DNA of 64,000 nucleotides from the NCBI RefSeq assembly GCF_947495995.1, contig NZ_CANMAX010000013.1, positions 1 through 64,000 on the forward strand, read 5' to 3'. Source of the stretch: an uncultured Tenacibaculum sp. GTDB taxonomy: Bacteria; Bacteroidota; Bacteroidia; Flavobacteriales; Flavobacteriaceae. Made by a program: the position numbers and the translations under genes. Positions 36,367 through 46,083 of the stretch are shown piece by piece. The stretch's first letter is position 1. Every line of letters begins with the position of its first letter. Below the pieces are notes generated by a model that was given only the letters and a program-made list of their open reading frames with translations, had not been told where the DNA came from and searched no databases.

Positions 36367-39300
36367 ACTAAACTTTTGGCATTATGTAGTACTTCTCTAA
36401 CTTCTGTTTTACAACTTCCGCAACCTAAACCTGCTCCTGTTTGCTTGCACAAATCTGTAAAATCTGTACAACCTGCTGCTATCGCTTCTTCTATATTTCC
36501 GATTCCAACCTGACTACAAGAACATACTAACTTCCCTATAACAGGTTTGTTATTAGATGAGCCTCTTAACAAAGTATCTCGTTTATCGGCCATTTCTATT
36601 TTACTTTCGATAAGTGTTTTAAACTCTGCAAACTCACTCTTATCTCCCATTAAAACCGCTCCGATTAAAAGATCATCTTTAACAATACATTTTTTATAGT
36701 AACGTTTATTTGTATCAGTAAATACAATTTCTTCGTAGCCTTCTTCATTCTCAGGAATTAAAACATTTCCAATAGAACACAAACTAAGGTCGTTGAATTT
36801 TAAAATATTCATTAACACAGAACCTTTGTATCGACTGCTTACATCTCCTGCTAAATAATTTGCTAAAATTGCTGCTTGTTCTTCTGCTGCTGAAGTAATT
36901 CCGAATAACTGATTATTAAACTCTGCTATTTCTCCGATAGCGAAAATATCTGGATGAGAAGATTGTAAATATTGATTTACTATAACTCCTCTACCACAAG
37001 CAATTCCGTTTTCTTTAGCAATTTCTATATTAGGCTGTGTACCTATTGCATAAACAATCGCATTGGCTGTAATTGATTTTCCACTTTTTAAATTAATATT
37101 CAAATCACCAGTATCTTCATCATCAAAAACAGTACTTACTTCGTTATCAAAATAAATCTGAATTCCACGTTCTTGAACATCCAACGCCAACAATTTACTA
37201 GAAACTAGATCTAACTGACGTTCCATTAAACGTGAAGCTCTTTGTACGATAGTAATTTTCACATTTCTATGCTTCATTGCTGCAGCCAATTCTAAACCTA
37301 ATAAACCTCCACCAACAATTACAACATGTTGTTCTTCTGGAGGTAAATTTGTAGCGTCTAAATACGCTTTAAATCGATCTGCGTCATTCTTACTACGCAT
37401 GGTAAATCTTCCTGGTAAATCTATTTGAACGTCTCTAGGAATAAAAGCTCTACTTCCTGTAGCAATAACAAGTTTATCGAAACTATGTTCTTTACCATTA
37501 CTATCTAGAATGATCTTATTCTCTTTATCTATTTTAGAAACTGAAGTTTCTGGATATAATTTTAAATCTAATTCTTCTAACTCTAATCTTTTGATTTTAA
37601 GCAACTGTTCCCAAGACAATTCTTCAGTAACATATTCAGGAAGTAAAACTCTATTATAAAATAAATTTGATTCTTTAGAGAATACATGAATTTCATCGTA
37701 ATCGTTATTCTCTCTATAATTTTGCACAAATCGGAATGCAGCTGCTCCTGCTCCAATAACCACTATTTTTTCTGCTTTCTTAACATACTTTGAGATTGAA
37801 ACCTGCGTGAATTTGAAATCAGGTTCTTTAGACACCGGATCAACAATAGTATTCGTTAAATTATTCGCTCTATTTAAATCACTTTGTAATTGTTTTCCCC
37901 AATGCATTGGTAAAAAAACAACTCCTTTTTTAATATCATCTGTAACTTTTGCTCGAACTCTTACTACTCCGTTTTTACTTTTAATCTCTGTAATATCACC
38001 ATCACTTATTTTACTTAAATGTGCATCAACAGGATTAATTTGTAGTACTGGCACTGCATAATGTGTTTTTAAACGAGAAACTTTTCCTGTTCTCGTCATC
38101 GTATGCCATTGATCTCGAATTCTTCCTGTAGTTAAAATATATGGAAACTCTGGATCTATATCTAAAATCGGGTTATAATTGGATGCTGGGAGATTAAACT
38201 TTGCTTTTTGAGACGCTGTATAAAACTTTTTATCTTGAAATAATCTAATTGTTCCTTGATGTCTATGTTCTGGAACTGGCCATTGAAAAGTTCCTTCGTT
38301 TTTTAATCGATCGTAATTTAAGAAGGAAACATCGATATTAGTTCCTTTAGTCATAGAAGTATATTCATCATAAATCTCACTAGTTTCATTATAATTAAAA
38401 CCTCTATAGCCCATTCTTCGTGCAAAATCACAAAAGATTTCTACATCTGGTCTAGCTTCTCCTGGTGGATCAATTGCTTTTGGTAAATACGAAATTCTTC
38501 TTTCAGAATTCGTCATTGTTCCTTCTTTTTCAAGCCAACCAGCAGCTGGTAAAACTAAATCAGCATAATCAACCGTATCAGATTTATGTGAAATATCTTG
38601 AACAACTACAAATTTTGCGTTTTTCATCGCACGTTCAATTTGATGCGAATTTGGCAAACTAACCAATGGATTTGTACAAGCAATCCATACTGCTTTTAGC
38701 TTTCCACTTTCCAGCGCTTCAAACATTTCTGTAGCAGTTAATCCTGGCTTTTCTGAAATTTTATCTACACCCCAAAACTGAGCAACTTCTCTTCGATGTT
38801 CTTCATTTTGTAAATCCTTATGAACTGCCAATAAATTAGCCATTCCACCTACTTCTCTTCCACCCATCGCATTCGGCTGTCCTGTTAAAGAAAAAGGTCC
38901 CGCTCCTGGCTTACCAACTTGACCTGTGATTAATGAAAGATTTAGTAATGATACGTTTTTATCTGTACCAATAACACTTTGGTTTAATCCCATTGCCCAC
39001 ATGCTAATAAAGCCTTTAGACATTCCAATAATGTTAGCCGCTTTCTTTATATCCTTTTCAGCAACTCCACATAGTTTTGATGCTTGTTTTATTGAAGTTG
39101 AAAAAACCAGTTCTTTATATGCTGCAAATCCTTCAGTATATTTATTAATAAAATTCTCATCAATCATTCCTCTTTTTAATAAATACTGACCAATTGCATT
39201 GTATAGAATTACGTCTGTTCCAGGTAGTAACTGTAAATGTAAATCTGCGAAATTTGCTGAATCTGTTTTTCTTGGATCTACAACAATTATTTTCACATCT

Positions 39301-39875
39301 GGATTCGCTTCTTTATGCTGTTCTATTCTTCTAAACAAGATTGGATGACACCAAGCTGGATTTGCTCCTGTAATTAAAAAACAATCTGCTAATTCAATAT
39401 CTTCATATGCGATTGGCACACTGTCTTCTCCAAACGTTTTTTTGTAACCAACTACGGCAGAACTCATACATAATCTAGAGTTTGTATCTATATTATTTGT
39501 TCCTAAAAAACCTTTAGTAAGTTTATTTGCAATGTAATATTCTTCGGTTAAGCTCTGGCCAGAAACATAAAAACCTACGCTATCTGGACCGTGTGTTTTT
39601 ATAATGGATTTAAAAACTTTTGCTGCGCGATCTAAAGCTGTGTCCCAACTCACACGTTCTCTTGGGTGTGATCGACTCCAACGCATTTCTGGGTATAAAA
39701 TTCGATCAGATTGATCATTTACAACATAATGTAAATTCATTCCCTTTGAACACAACATTCCCTTATTGACAGGATGATTTTCGTCTCCAGTAACATGAAC
39801 TTTATCATTATTATCTTTCTTGACTTTAATTCCACATCCTACACCACAATAAGAACAAGTTGTTTTAAATTCCAT
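36363..39875 (-). CDS. nasA: Assimilatory nitrate reductase fused to FAD reductase and BFD domain
   Basis: The 1170-residue protein joins three parts. Residues 1 to about 690 are a bis-MGD molybdenum catalytic subunit with [4Fe-4S] ligands Cys7, Cys10, Cys14 and Cys42 and the NasA-type Mo-Cys segment SRLCMSSAV. Residues about 700-1080 are an FAD/NAD(P)-dependent reductase like the front of NirB (KIVVIGAGAAAFRFV, VVIVGGGLLGLELA). Residues about 1115-1165 are a BFD-like [2Fe-2S] domain (CSCS ... CGSC). It would reduce nitrate to nitrite in the cytoplasm as a self-contained NAD(P)H enzyme, doing in one chain what NasA plus NasB do elsewhere. First gene of a two-gene operon with the rubredoxin protein. 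Confidence 0.92.
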   Translation of the reverse strand: MEFKTTCSYCGVGCGIKVKKDNNDKVHVTGDENHPVNKGMLCSKGMNLHYVVNDQSDRILYPEMRWSRSHPRERVSWDTALDRAAKVFKSIIKTHGPDSVGFYVSGQSLTEEYYIANKLTKGFLGTNNIDTNSRLCMSSAVVGYKKTFGEDSVPIAYEDIELADCFLITGANPAWCHPILFRRIEQHKEANPDVKIIVVDPRKTDSANFADLHLQLLPGTDVILYNAIGQYLLKRGMIDENFINKYTEGFAAYKELVFSTSIKQASKLCGVAEKDIKKAANIIGMSKGFISMWAMGLNQSVIGTDKNVSLLNLSLITGQVGKPGAGPFSLTGQPNAMGGREVGGMANLLAVHKDLQNEEHRREVAQFWGVDKISEKPGLTATEMFEALESGKLKAVWIACTNPLVSLPNSHQIERAMKNAKFVVVQDISHKSDTVDYADLVLPAAGWLEKEGTMTNSERRISYLPKAIDPPGEARPDVEIFCDFARRMGYRGFNYNETSEIYDEYTSMTKGTNIDVSFLNYDRLKNEGTFQWPVPEHRHQGTIRLFQDKKFYTASQKAKFNLPASNYNPILDIDPEFPYILTTGRIRDQWHTMTRTGKVSRLKTHYAVPVLQINPVDAHLSKISDGDITEIKSKNGVVRVRAKVTDDIKKGVVFLPMHWGKQLQSDLNRANNLTNTIVDPVSKEPDFKFTQVSISKYVKKAEKIVVIGAGAAAFRFVQNYRENNDYDEIHVFSKESNLFYNRVLLPEYVTEELSWEQLLKIKRLELEELDLKLYPETSVSKIDKENKIILDSNGKEHSFDKLVIATGSRAFIPRDVQIDLPGRFTMRSKNDADRFKAYLDATNLPPEEQHVVIVGGGLLGLELAAAMKHRNVKITIVQRASRLMERQLDLVSSKLLALDVQERGIQIYFDNEVSTVFDDEDTGDLNINLKSGKSITANAIVYAIGTQPNIEIAKENGIACGRGVIVNQYLQSSHPDIFAIGEIAEFNNQLFGITSAAEEQAAILANYLAGDVSSRYKGSVLMNILKFNDLSLCSIGNVLIPENEEGYEEIVFTDTNKRYYKKCIVKDDLLIGAVLMGDKSEFAEFKTLIESKIEMADKRDTLLRGSSNNKPVIGKLVCSCSQVGIGNIEEAIAAGCTDFTDLCKQTGAGLGCGSCKTEVREVLHNAKSLV

Positions 39876-39901
39876 AGTACAAATACATTACTGAACAAAT
39901 C

Positions 39902-39940
39902 TAAGTATTTATACTTAATTTTTAAATAAATATATACGTA
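39902..39940 (-). promoter_or_regulatory. nasA promoter with perfect inverted-repeat operator
   Basis: TAAGTATTTATACTTA (39902-39917) is a perfect 6-4-6 inverted repeat 26 bp before the nasA start. On the minus strand it is preceded by TATATTTA (39927-39934, one base off TAnnTTTG) and TACGTA (39935-39940). The block aligns closely with the nrtA promoter. Confidence 0.65.
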
Positions 39941-40014
39941 AGTAAAAAGAATTAAACATCACGAAATAAAGCCTATATAAAATTACAGACCTGATAAAAA
40001 AAGAGTATAAAAAA

Positions 40015-40070
40015 TAAAAAAAGACCAAAAAGAGATTTTGTTTTAGTTACAAAAAACTCTTTTTGGTCTT
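40015..40070 (-). terminator. Terminator of valS
   Basis: A perfect 14-bp stem (AAGACCAAAAAGAG / CTCTTTTTGGTCTT, 40021-40034 and 40057-40070) with a 22-nt loop, followed on the minus strand by seven T. Confidence 0.88.
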
Positions 40071-40094
40071 AAATTTATAAGAAAAGTTTAAGCT

Positions 40095-42734
40095 TTATCC
40101 TAAAGACGCTAAACTTGCTTTAAGTGTTTCTATTTTAGCTAATGCATCAGCTTCTTTCTTTTTTTCTGTTGCTACAACTTGTTCTGGTGCATTATTTACA
40201 AATCTTTCGTTAGAAAGCTTCTTCTGTACTGATTTTAGGAAACCTTCAGTATAGTTTAACTCTTCAGTTATCTTTTTAATTTCCTCTTCTACATTAATAC
40301 TATCAGCAGAAATCGGCACGAAATATTCATTAGATTTTACTCTGAATGAAGCTCCGTCTACTTTTTCCTGTACGTAATTAACTTCAGAAGCATTTACTAG
40401 TTTTTTAATTACACTATCAAAACTCTTTGTATAGTTTTCATTATTTACTACATAAAGTTCTATAGCGTCTTTAAAAGCTATATTTTTCTCTTTTCTGATC
40501 GTTCTGATTCCTGAAATAATACTCGTTGCAAAATCAAACTCCTCAATAATTGAAGAATCTTTAATTTCATTAATTTCTGGATATTTCGCTATAATTAAAG
40601 CTTCTTCTGCTGTTCTTTCAGAAATTAATTGCCAAATTTCCTCTGTAATAAATGGCATAAAAGGATGCAATACCTTTAAATTATCTTCAAAAATAGCAAT
40701 TACCTCATCATAAGTTTTCTTATCAATCGGTTGTTGGTATGCTGGTTTTACAGCTTCTAATAACCATCCACAGAAATCGTCATTAATTAATTTGTAAATA
40801 CTCATGATTACATCACTCAAACGATATTTACTATAATGATCTTCAATTTCAGCTAATGTTTTTTGTAATTTAGTTTTATACCATTCAATAGCTATTTTAC
40901 TATGCTCTGGTTGCTCAATTTCTCCAGAAACTTCCCATAAAGATGTTAAGTAAAATGCACTCCAAACTTTATTGCCTAAACCTTTACCTTGTTGACATAA
41001 AGCTTCATCAAATAATAAATCGTTTCCAGCAGCTGAACTCAATAATAAACCAACACGTACACCATCTGCTCCGTATTCTTCAATAAGTTTTAATGCATCA
41101 GGAGAATTTCCTAATGATTTACTCATTTTACGACGTTGCTTATCTCGTACTAATCCTGTTAAATATACATTTTCAAACGGACGAGTATCTTTATATTCAT
41201 ATCCTGAAATAATCATACGCGCTACCCAGAAGAATAAAATATCTGGACCTGTTACTAGATCGTTTGTTGGATAATAATAGTTGATTTCTTCATTCTCAGG
41301 ATTTCTAATCCCATCAAATACAGACATTGGCCATAACCAAGACGAGAACCAAGTATCTAAAACATCTGCATCTTGTCTTAAATCTGAAGCTTGAAGATTT
41401 GCGTTAGATGTTTTCTCTTTTGCTAATTCTAAAGCTTTCTCTTTAGTTTCTGCAACTACAAAATCTTCTTTACCATCTCCATAATAGAATGCAGGAATTT
41501 GTTGTCCCCACCATAACTGACGAGAAATATTCCAATCACGAATATTTTCCATCCAGTGACGGTATGTATTTTCGAATTTTCTAGGATATAATTTTACATC
41601 TCTATCTTCTCCTAAAACACCTTCAATAGCTGGTTTCGCTAAATCTTCCATTTTTAAGAACCATTGATCAGATAATCTAGGCTCGATTACTGCTTTTGTT
41701 CTTTCTGAAGTTCCAACTTTATTAGTATGCTGTTCTACCTTTACTAAATATCCTTTCTCTTCAAGTTCTTTGGCTATTTCTTTACGAACTACAAAACGAT
41801 CTTTACCTTCATAATGTAAACCAAAAGAATTTAATGAAGCATCTTCATTAAAAATATCGATTACCTCTAAATTGTGTTTATCTCCTAGAACCTTATCATT
41901 TTCATCGTGTGCAGGAGTTACTTTTAAACATCCTGTTCCGAATTCAACATCTACATAGCTGTCTTCAATAATTGGAATTTCACGATTACATAATGGTACA
42001 ATCGCCTTCTTTCCTTTTAAATGCGTGAAACGCTCATCTTCTGGATTAATACAAATTGCTGAATCTCCTAAAATAGTTTCAGGACGCGTAGTTGCAATGG
42101 TTACTTTTTCATCAGAACCTACAATATCGTATTGTAAATAATATAAGTTTCCTTGACGCTCTTCATAAATTACCTCTTCATCAGATAATGTAGTTTTAGC
42201 CTCAGGATCCCAATTTACCATTCTGAATCCACGGTAAATTAATCCTTTATTATAAAGATCAACAAAAACCTTGATTACAGCTTCACTCATATCATCATCC
42301 ATAGTGAACTTAGTACGTTCCCAATCACATGAAGCTCCAAGCTTTTTTAATTGTTCTAAAATGATTCCACCATATTTATCTTTCCATTCAAAAGCGTGGT
42401 TCAAGAACTCTTCTCTGGTTAAATCATTTTTATTGATTCCTTCTTCTTTTAATTTCGCTACAACTTTAGCTTCTGTAGCAATAGAAGCGTGGTCTGTTCC
42501 AGGAACCCAACATGCATTTTTACCTAATAAACGTGCTCTACGAATTAAAACATCTTGAATCGTGTTATTTAACATATGCCCCATATGTAAGACACCAGTG
42601 ACATTTGGTGGTGGAATTACTATAGTATAAGGTTCTCTCTCATCCACTTCAGAATGAAAATAATTGTTTTTCATCCAGTAATCGTACCATTTGCTTTCTA
42701 TTTCGCTGGCGTTGTATTTAGGTGAAATTTTCAT
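40095..42734 (-). CDS. valS: Valyl-tRNA synthetase
   Basis: This 879-residue class I aminoacyl-tRNA synthetase has the HIGH motif as HMGH (PPPNVTGVLHMGHML), the KMSKS motif intact (RRKMSKSLGNSPD), the editing-domain stretch TTRPETILGDSAI, and a C-terminal coiled-coil arm (about 815-879), as in bacterial ValRS. It charges tRNA-Val. Length is normal. It is divergent from the DUF1573 gene and transcribed alone. Confidence 0.97.
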   Translation of the reverse strand: MKISPKYNASEIESKWYDYWMKNNYFHSEVDEREPYTIVIPPPNVTGVLHMGHMLNNTIQDVLIRRARLLGKNACWVPGTDHASIATEAKVVAKLKEEGINKNDLTREEFLNHAFEWKDKYGGIILEQLKKLGASCDWERTKFTMDDDMSEAVIKVFVDLYNKGLIYRGFRMVNWDPEAKTTLSDEEVIYEERQGNLYYLQYDIVGSDEKVTIATTRPETILGDSAICINPEDERFTHLKGKKAIVPLCNREIPIIEDSYVDVEFGTGCLKVTPAHDENDKVLGDKHNLEVIDIFNEDASLNSFGLHYEGKDRFVVRKEIAKELEEKGYLVKVEQHTNKVGTSERTKAVIEPRLSDQWFLKMEDLAKPAIEGVLGEDRDVKLYPRKFENTYRHWMENIRDWNISRQLWWGQQIPAFYYGDGKEDFVVAETKEKALELAKEKTSNANLQASDLRQDADVLDTWFSSWLWPMSVFDGIRNPENEEINYYYPTNDLVTGPDILFFWVARMIISGYEYKDTRPFENVYLTGLVRDKQRRKMSKSLGNSPDALKLIEEYGADGVRVGLLLSSAAGNDLLFDEALCQQGKGLGNKVWSAFYLTSLWEVSGEIEQPEHSKIAIEWYKTKLQKTLAEIEDHYSKYRLSDVIMSIYKLINDDFCGWLLEAVKPAYQQPIDKKTYDEVIAIFEDNLKVLHPFMPFITEEIWQLISERTAEEALIIAKYPEINEIKDSSIIEEFDFATSIISGIRTIRKEKNIAFKDAIELYVVNNENYTKSFDSVIKKLVNASEVNYVQEKVDGASFRVKSNEYFVPISADSINVEEEIKKITEELNYTEGFLKSVQKKLSNERFVNNAPEQVVATEKKKEADALAKIETLKASLASLG

Positions 42735-42878
42735 ATGTTCTCTTGTTAATCAAGTTGTTTATAAATTGATAAAAATGATTTTTGGCATCATTTTTGAAAT
42801 ATAGTTGACAAAAATACAACTATCTAATCATGTACAGAAAATTTAGATGTTGATTTTTTTATAACTGAAAAATTATAT

Positions 42879-42886
42879 TAAATTTG
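42879..42886 (+). promoter_or_regulatory. -7 promoter element of the DUF1573 gene
   Basis: TAAATTTG matches TAnnTTTG 38 bp before the ATG; a T-rich stretch at the -33 position is a weak partner. Confidence 0.5.
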
Positions 42887-42924
42887 TAAACATAGGAAAA
42901 TCCCTAAACAATTATTTTAACATT

Positions 42925-43314
42925 ATGAGAACAATTTTATCAATTATCGCAGTTTGTTTCATTACTTTATCTGTAAACGCTCAAGAATTCAAGTTTGAAA
43001 CAGAAGTAATTAACTACGGAAAAATAGCTTTAGGTTCTGAAGGTAAGAGAGTATTTGAATTTACTAACGTAGGTGATGCTCCATTAATCATAAAAGATAT
43101 TAAGTCTACTTGTGGATGTACTGTTCCTAGTAAACCAGAGAAACCAATTATGCCAGGAGAAAAAGGTAAAATTGAAGTTTCTTACGATACTAAAAGACCA
43201 GGAGGATTCTCTAAAGCGATTACTATTTACTCTAATGCAAAGCAAGAGAGAAAAATGTTGAAAATTAAAGGATACATTACTAAAGATGCTAAAACTGAAA
43301 AGTCTTCAATGTAA
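42925..43314 (+). CDS. DUF1573-family secreted protein
   Basis: The 129-residue protein has a signal peptide (SIIAVCFITLSVNAQ) and one Ig-like DUF1573 domain: INYGKIALGSEGKRVFEFTN, then IKSTCGCTVPSKPEKPIMPG and YDTKRPGGFSKAITIYSN. The CGC motif and the PxxPGE segment are hallmarks. Such proteins are common single-domain periplasmic proteins in Bacteroidota with no known biochemical role. It has its own promoter and terminator. Confidence 0.9.
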   Translation: MRTILSIIAVCFITLSVNAQEFKFETEVINYGKIALGSEGKRVFEFTNVGDAPLIIKDIKSTCGCTVPSKPEKPIMPGEKGKIEVSYDTKRPGGFSKAITIYSNAKQERKMLKIKGYITKDAKTEKSSM

Positions 43315-43336
43315 TATTTCTTAAAATATAAAAATG

Positions 43337-43366
43337 AAAAGAGTTCCAAATTGGAACTCTTTTTTT
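43337..43366. terminator. Bidirectional terminator between convergent genes
   Basis: GAGTTCCAA and TTGGAACTC flank one base and are bordered by an A-tract and a T-tract. It serves the DUF1573 gene and overlaps the stop codon of the convergent retropepsin gene. Confidence 0.85.
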
Positions 43367-44705
43367 ATATCCTTTTTTCTAGTTTGAATTTAAACTTAAG
43401 CGGTAAACCATCTCTTTCTACATCTATGATTACTCTTCTACCGGGTTTATAGCTAAAAATACCGTTGATATCATCTAATGAATACTCATGTGCTGGTTTT
43501 CCGTTAATTCTCTTTATAAGATCTCCTTTTTCCATTCCAACTTTGTATGCAGGTGAATCTTCTATGATTTCAAGAATCTTGTATGCTGATTTAAACTGAT
43601 ACTTATAAGTGGTAACAAAAGAAAACACATCGGAACTTGAAGATTTATTTTCAATTCCGTAAGAATCTACACTCGTCTTTTGAACCTCTTCTTTAATCAA
43701 ATCTTTACCCGAATAAACAACAACAATTCCACTCATATTATAGTAAAATCCTTTTTTTAAAGATCCATTCTTTTTAAGCATCATTCTTCGGTTAGGATAA
43801 TCGAACCACACTTTAAATCGTTTTAAAATATTACCTCCAATACTACCATTTCTTTTGGTAAATTGTCTTGCAATTACTGTTGATGTTGTGTCTAAAAAGG
43901 AAACTGTAGGTTCTGGTATCGTAAATTTCCCTAACTGAAAAGCAGGAACTCTACTTCTATTCCCATAAATACTTCCATTTAGTCCTTCTCCTAAAATATC
44001 TTTAAAGAACTTTTTAGGTGTTTTTATATCATTATGTGTTCCTTCGAAGAGCCAAATAGCATCACTTCCCCCAGAGTCAACTAATAATTTTGTTTTTATC
44101 TTTTTATCAGAAACCGTATCTAATTGTGTGTAGGTATTTATGTACGGTTTACTTCTATAAAACTCTAGAGGAAAAACTTCGCAACTTCCACACTTTCTAA
44201 GTTTATATTTTTTCGGATTATAAAAAGTAAGCATTCGATTCGAATAATCTACTTTCAATATTACATCTCTTAACAAATCAAAACCAATAATTCCATGAAT
44301 TGTAGTTCCCATTTTAGAAGACATATTAAAATTGTCTTTCAGAATTACATATAAATCTTCATTAGAATTGACAATATTCTTGATTTTAAATCGATTGTTT
44401 TTTGATAGTAATGCATCTACAGGTTCGTTATCTCCTAAACCTTGTAATTTAATTTTTTCTACATTATTCAATCCTAAACTATCATTCTCAGTTAAATTGA
44501 ATAGAATTGTTTTATTCACACCTGTATCTAAAATGAATGATAATTCTTTCCCATTAATTTCTAATGGAATTACAATTAAATTGTTAATTCGTTCAAACTT
44601 AACTTTCTGTTTTACATCATTTTTTCCAAAAAACTGGAATCTTCCTTGTGTAAAAACATTATGTAGTGAAAAAAAAAGTAGAGATAAGAGTAATACCTTC
44701 TTCAA
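43365..44705 (-). CDS. Retropepsin-like aspartic protease with PDZ domain
   Basis: The 446-residue protein has a signal peptide (LLLSLLFFSLHNVFTQG). Two retropepsin-type halves follow: FILDTGVNKTILF (Asp near 59) and KLLVDSGGSDAIW (Asp near 210). The C-terminal PDZ domain (about 345-446) has YKVGMEKGDLIKRING. Both catalytic D-T/S-G triads are intact. It probably acts in the periplasm or cell envelope. Transcribed alone and convergent with the DUF1573 gene. Confidence 0.88.
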   Translation of the reverse strand: MKKVLLLSLLFFSLHNVFTQGRFQFFGKNDVKQKVKFERINNLIVIPLEINGKELSFILDTGVNKTILFNLTENDSLGLNNVEKIKLQGLGDNEPVDALLSKNNRFKIKNIVNSNEDLYVILKDNFNMSSKMGTTIHGIIGFDLLRDVILKVDYSNRMLTFYNPKKYKLRKCGSCEVFPLEFYRSKPYINTYTQLDTVSDKKIKTKLLVDSGGSDAIWLFEGTHNDIKTPKKFFKDILGEGLNGSIYGNRSRVPAFQLGKFTIPEPTVSFLDTTSTVIARQFTKRNGSIGGNILKRFKVWFDYPNRRMMLKKNGSLKKGFYYNMSGIVVVYSGKDLIKEEVQKTSVDSYGIENKSSSSDVFSFVTTYKYQFKSAYKILEIIEDSPAYKVGMEKGDLIKRINGKPAHEYSLDDINGIFSYKPGRRVIIDVERDGLPLKFKFKLEKRI

Positions 44706-44886
44706 GCTGTAAATTTTATGTTCAACTTTTCAATATACAATCAAATTCGTTAACTCTTGCTATTTTAAGATACTTTTAACCATTTTATTTCGATGAATTG
44801 TATGTTTTTTAAGGTGAAACAATATTTAATTTTAAATATATTTTTTGCAACTTTGCTTCCCATAAACAACTATAAAATTTCTGATT

Positions 44887-46077
44887 ATGCCATCAATTTC
44901 TGATAAAGGAAATTCAATGCCGCAATCACCAATTCGTAAATTGGTACCTTTTGCGGAAGATGCTAAAAAAAGAGGAGTAAAAGTTTTTCATTTAAATATC
45001 GGTCAGCCAGATATTAAAACTCCTCAGGTAGCATTAGATGCTGTAAAAAATAATAATATTGAGGTATTATCTTATGCCAGATCTGAAGGTTCTGAAACAT
45101 ATAGAAACAAACTTTCTGAATACTACGGAAAAAATGGTATTTCTGTAACTGCAAATGATATTATTGCAACTACAGGTGGATCTGAAGCTTTACTATTTAC
45201 TATTGGTAGCATTACTGATCCGGGAGATGAGATTATTATTCCTGAGCCTTTTTATGCTAATTACAATGGTTTTTCTATTGCTTCTGGAGTAAAAGTAGTT
45301 CCTGTAATTTCTTCTATCGATGATAATTTTGCTTTACCAAAGATTGAAGATTTTGAAAAGTTAATTACTCCTAAAACTAAAGCAATTCTAATCTGTAATC
45401 CTGGAAATCCAACAGGATATTTATACAGCAAAGAAGAAATTCAAAAATTAAAAGAAATTGTACTTAAACACGATTTATTTTTAATTGCTGATGAAGTTTA
45501 CAGAGAATTTGCATACGATGGTGCTGAACATCATTCAATTTTAAAAGAAGATGGTTTAGACAAAAATGCTATCGTTATCGATTCTGTTTCGAAGCGTTAC
45601 AGTATGTGTGGTGCAAGAATTGGATGTATTGTTTCTAGAAATCAAGAATTTGTTCAAACTGCGATTAAATTTGCACAAGCAAGATTAAGTCCGCCTACCT
45701 ATGCTTTAATAGCTAGTGAAGCAGCTTTAGATACGCCTCAAAGCTATTTTGATGATGTTATTGAAGAGTATGTAGAACGTAGAAATACATTAATTTCTGA
45801 GCTAGAAAAAATCGAAGGTATAAAAGTTGCCAAACCAAAAGGTGCTTTTTACTGTATTGCCGAGTTACCAGTTGAAAACTCAGAAGATTTTGCTCAATGG
45901 ATTTTAGAAAGCTTTAATCATAACAACGAAACTGTAATGATTGCTCCTGCTGGAGGTTTTTATTCTACCAAAGGAGAAGGAAAAAATCAGGTTCGTATTG
46001 CCTATGTTTTAAATAAAGAAGATTTAAAACGTTGTGTCGCTATTTTAAAAGCAGCTTTAGAAGCTTACAATAAATAA
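44887..46077 (+). CDS. Class I PLP-dependent aminotransferase
   Basis: The 396-residue protein has the fold I aminotransferase hallmarks: ATTGGSEAL (phosphate cup), ICNPGNPTGY, VIADEVYREF-like LIADEVYREF, and the PLP lysine in DSVSKRYSMCGARIG. It resembles aspartate aminotransferase-like enzymes; the amino-acid substrate cannot be told. murB follows after 6 bp, so both are cotranscribed. Confidence 0.92.
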   Translation: MPSISDKGNSMPQSPIRKLVPFAEDAKKRGVKVFHLNIGQPDIKTPQVALDAVKNNNIEVLSYARSEGSETYRNKLSEYYGKNGISVTANDIIATTGGSEALLFTIGSITDPGDEIIIPEPFYANYNGFSIASGVKVVPVISSIDDNFALPKIEDFEKLITPKTKAILICNPGNPTGYLYSKEEIQKLKEIVLKHDLFLIADEVYREFAYDGAEHHSILKEDGLDKNAIVIDSVSKRYSMCGARIGCIVSRNQEFVQTAIKFAQARLSPPTYALIASEAALDTPQSYFDDVIEEYVERRNTLISELEKIEGIKVAKPKGAFYCIAELPVENSEDFAQWILESFNHNNETVMIAPAGGFYSTKGEGKNQVRIAYVLNKEDLKRCVAILKAALEAYNK

Positions 46078-46083
46078 TTTCAT

